A stretch of 10,617 nucleotides of DNA from Deltaproteobacteria bacterium. Its GTDB lineage: Bacteria; Desulfobacterota; Dissulfuribacteria; Dissulfuribacterales; UBA3076. The position numbers and the translations under genes are program-made. Of this stretch, positions 8,448 through 10,617 are shown one piece after another. Position 1 is the stretch's first letter. The number at the start of each line of letters is the position of its first letter. The notes under the pieces are model-generated. The model was not told the origin of the DNA and searched no databases. It saw only the letters and a list, made by a program, of their open reading frames with translations. The DNA lies in assembly GCA_030618205.1 (NCBI GenBank), contig JAUXDR010000015.1:1-10617 (forward strand), in the 5' to 3' direction.

Positions 8448-10617
8448 ATGAACATCGCTGAACTGAGTATTAAGAAGAACGTGATTACCTGGGTAATGAC
8501 CATCCTGCTCGTCGTGGTCGGGGCTGTCTCTTTTTTCAATCTCAGCTGGCTTGAGGACCCTGAGTTCACCATCAAGGAGGCCGTGATCTCTACACCCTAT
8601 CCAGGGGCATCGGCTGCCGAGGTGGAAGAAGAGGTCACCAACGTCCTCGAGAAGGCCGTGCAGGAGATGGGACAACTCGATTATGTGTGGTCGCGGTCAT
8701 CCCGCGGACTGTCCATCATCCATCCAGTTATAAAGGACAAATACGACAAATCTACACTTCCCCAGGTATGGGACGAGCTGCGTCGCAAGGTCAACGACGC
8801 CCAGGGGAAGCTTCCGCCCGGGGCCGGCCCGTCCCTTGTCAATGACGATTTCGGAGATGTCTACGGGGTCTACCTGGCTATCACCGGTGAAGGGTACACG
8901 TACAAGGAGATCTATGAGTACGCCAAGTTCCTTCAGAAGGAGCTGCTTTTGGCCCAGGATGTCAAGCGGATCACATTCTATGCCAACCGGCCGGAGGTCA
9001 TTTATGTTGAGATGCGGCGGGACAAGATGACCCGGTTCGGCATCTCGCCTGACGACATCTACCTTGCCCTGTCCGCAAAAAACCTGCCGGCGGCCTCCGG
9101 GCACCTGACCCTGGGCAGTGAGTACATACCGGTCAATCCCACCGGAGAGTTCAAGTCGGAACAGGAATTCAAGGAACTTCTCATCAGCACCCATGGTAGG
9201 GGCTCAGACCACCTGGTCTACCTGGGGGACGTGGCGGATATCAAGCGCGGATACCAGGAGCCACCCCAGGCGCTTTTGCGCTACGATGGTAAACCTGCCA
9301 TCGGCCTGGGCATCTCCACGGTTGAGGGCGGCAACGTGGTGACTATGGGCGAGGCCCTGGCCAAGCGTCTTCAGGAGCTCGAATCGTCAAGACCAGTGGG
9401 AATGGAAGGGCATATTATTTCCCTGCAGTCTAAGTCAGTCGTTGAGGCCATCAATGGTTTTCTGGTGAACCTGGCCGAGGCCGTAATCATCGTGGTGGTG
9501 GTGCTGGTTATCTTCATGGGGCTCAGGAGCGGCCTGATCATCGGCGCTGTCCTTTTCATCACCATCATGGGCACCTTCATCTTCATGGATATGGGGGATG
9601 TCACCCTCCAGCGTATCTCTTTGGGCGCCCTGATTATCGCCCTGGGCATGCTCGTGGACAACGCCATTGTGGTCACGGACGGCATACGGATAAGGATGGA
9701 CCAGGGAAAAGACGCGCTCAGTGCGGCCCGTGAAGTGGTCGGCCAGACCGCCATACCGCTTCTGGGCGCCACCATCGTGGCAGTCACCGCCTTTGCCTCC
9801 ATCGGCACATCCCCTGACAGCACGGGCGAGTATTGCGCGACCCTGTTCTGGGTTATCCTGATTTCTTTGATGCTGAGCTGGCTGACTGCGGTTACCTGCA
9901 CGCCGCTGCTGTGCAATACCTTTCTCAAGGACAAGTCCAAGGGGAAAGGCGGCACGGAAGAAACAAAAGATCCCTACGCCGGCAAGTTTTTTCAGCTCTA
10001 TAAATCTTTCCTTTCGGGCTGCATCAGGTTCCGCTGGGTCACCATGGCGGTGGTTGTAGCGTGCTTCGTTGCGGCGCTCATCGGTTTCGGCTATGTAAAA
10101 AACAGCTTTTTCCCTGATTCCACAAGGCCCCAGTTCTATGTGGATTTCTGGTTCCCCGAGGGTACGAGCATCGAGGAGACGGCCGGCCAGATGAAACAGG
10201 TCGAAGAGAAACTCAAGACCATTGAGGGTGTCGAGCACGTGACCACCCAGATAGGCGGGGGCTCGGTCCGTTTTATGCTTACCTACACGCCTGAAAACCC
10301 TTACTACAGCTTCGCGCAGGTCCTGATCGACGTGGACGATTACAAACGAATCGCCGGGATGGAAGACGAGGTCAGGCAGGAACTCCGGACCCTGTTACCA
10401 CAGGCCTTAATCCAGACAAGACTGTTCGTGCTGGGACCGTCAACGGGTGGCAAGATCCAGCTTCGCCTTTACGGGCCGGATCAAAAGGTACTGCGCCGCC
10501 TGGCCGCGAAAGCAGAAGCCATCATGCTCGATGACCCGGCCACCGAGTATGTGCGGAACGAAGCGCGGAACCCAGTCAAAGTCGTCAGACCACAGATGGC
10601 TGATGTCCAGGCGCGGC
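8448..10617 (+). CDS. RND efflux transporter permease subunit, 3' end outside window
   Basis: An ATG with a GGAGG-type site at 8436-8441 opens a frame of 723 complete codons running off the right edge; RND permeases are usually about 1000-1050 residues. TM1 is at roughly residues 11-31, followed by the porter-domain entry PYPGASAAEVEEEVTNVLE. TM2-TM6 lie at about 338-490 and TM7 at about 530-550, followed by the second periplasmic half (SFFPDSTRPQFYVDFWFPEG). The TM4 proton-relay motif reads GMLVDNAIVV: D404 matches AcrB D407, while the AcrB D408 position is N405. This single-Asp form occurs in several RND subgroups, so the pump need not be inactive. The TM10 lysine is not in view. It should export a substrate using the proton gradient together with the adaptor encoded upstream. 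No outer-membrane channel gene is visible. Confidence 0.96.
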   Translation, partial: MNIAELSIKKNVITWVMTILLVVVGAVSFFNLSWLEDPEFTIKEAVISTPYPGASAAEVEEEVTNVLEKAVQEMGQLDYVWSRSSRGLSIIHPVIKDKYDKSTLPQVWDELRRKVNDAQGKLPPGAGPSLVNDDFGDVYGVYLAITGEGYTYKEIYEYAKFLQKELLLAQDVKRITFYANRPEVIYVEMRRDKMTRFGISPDDIYLALSAKNLPAASGHLTLGSEYIPVNPTGEFKSEQEFKELLISTHGRGSDHLVYLGDVADIKRGYQEPPQALLRYDGKPAIGLGISTVEGGNVVTMGEALAKRLQELESSRPVGMEGHIISLQSKSVVEAINGFLVNLAEAVIIVVVVLVIFMGLRSGLIIGAVLFITIMGTFIFMDMGDVTLQRISLGALIIALGMLVDNAIVVTDGIRIRMDQGKDALSAAREVVGQTAIPLLGATIVAVTAFASIGTSPDSTGEYCATLFWVILISLMLSWLTAVTCTPLLCNTFLKDKSKGKGGTEETKDPYAGKFFQLYKSFLSGCIRFRWVTMAVVVACFVAALIGFGYVKNSFFPDSTRPQFYVDFWFPEGTSIEETAGQMKQVEEKLKTIEGVEHVTTQIGGGSVRFMLTYTPENPYYSFAQVLIDVDDYKRIAGMEDEVRQELRTLLPQALIQTRLFVLGPSTGGKIQLRLYGPDQKVLRRLAAKAEAIMLDDPATEYVRNEARNPVKVVRPQMADVQAR

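Noticed and set aside
8697..10238. Long minus-strand open frames opposite the RND permease (165, 194 and 267 codons)
   Set aside because: They are antisense shadows of a GC-rich gene. The plus strand has continuous RND motifs throughout, and the predicted proteins are low-complexity.

Overview
The window suggests an anaerobic bacterium, most likely a sulfate-reducer-like member of the Desulfobacterota. The grounds are a single-chain pyruvate:ferredoxin oxidoreductase whose N-terminal catalytic residues match the Desulfovibrio africanus numbering, a rubredoxin-type iron protein, a flavodoxin-like tail and a CusA/AcrB-style RND pump. This lineage call is an inference from gene content; no rRNA or tRNA gene was seen.

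Layout. (1) Positions 1-88, minus strand: start of a rubredoxin-like protein that runs off the left edge. (2) Positions 103-956: a patchwork of gene scraps, made of a flavodoxin-like C-terminus (minus), an internal piece of phosphoglucomutase (minus) and an unrecognised, probably 5'-truncated ORF (plus). (3) Positions 1046-1885: an intact, visibly AT-richer D-hexose-6-phosphate mutarotase. (4) Positions 1886-2204: non-genic DNA with a coding-like scrap, a weak hairpin and a 19-codon mini-ORF with a strong ribosome binding site. (5) Positions 2205-3314: an intact self-inhibited (class II) Fic protein with a C-terminal winged helix. (6) Positions 3315-3716: two tiny minus-strand ORFs, a heptamer-like repeat, and the upstream region of the oxidoreductase gene with three ATATAG boxes and a 15-bp palindrome. 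(7) Positions 3717-7238: pyruvate:ferredoxin oxidoreductase. (8) Positions 7303-8415 and 8448-10617: RND efflux adaptor lipoprotein and RND permease, the latter cut by the right edge.

How the parts relate. The rubredoxin-like protein on the left and the oxidoreductase plus RND genes on the right look like resident genes. The 3.6 kb between them behaves like an accessory hotspot: two intact cargo genes (mutarotase, Fic) are embedded among fragments that lie on both strands and end abruptly. The phosphoglucomutase scrap and the mutarotase both concern glucose phosphates, so they may be leftovers of one sugar-phosphate cluster, although they lie on opposite strands. The oxidoreductase and the RND pair are on the same strand, separated by 64 bp that contains a strong hairpin; they may share some readthrough transcription but have no obvious functional link. 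I did not find a clearly new defence or mobile system. The items most worth a second look are the scrap mosaic, the unrecognised ORF at 669-956, and the possible operator array upstream of the oxidoreductase.
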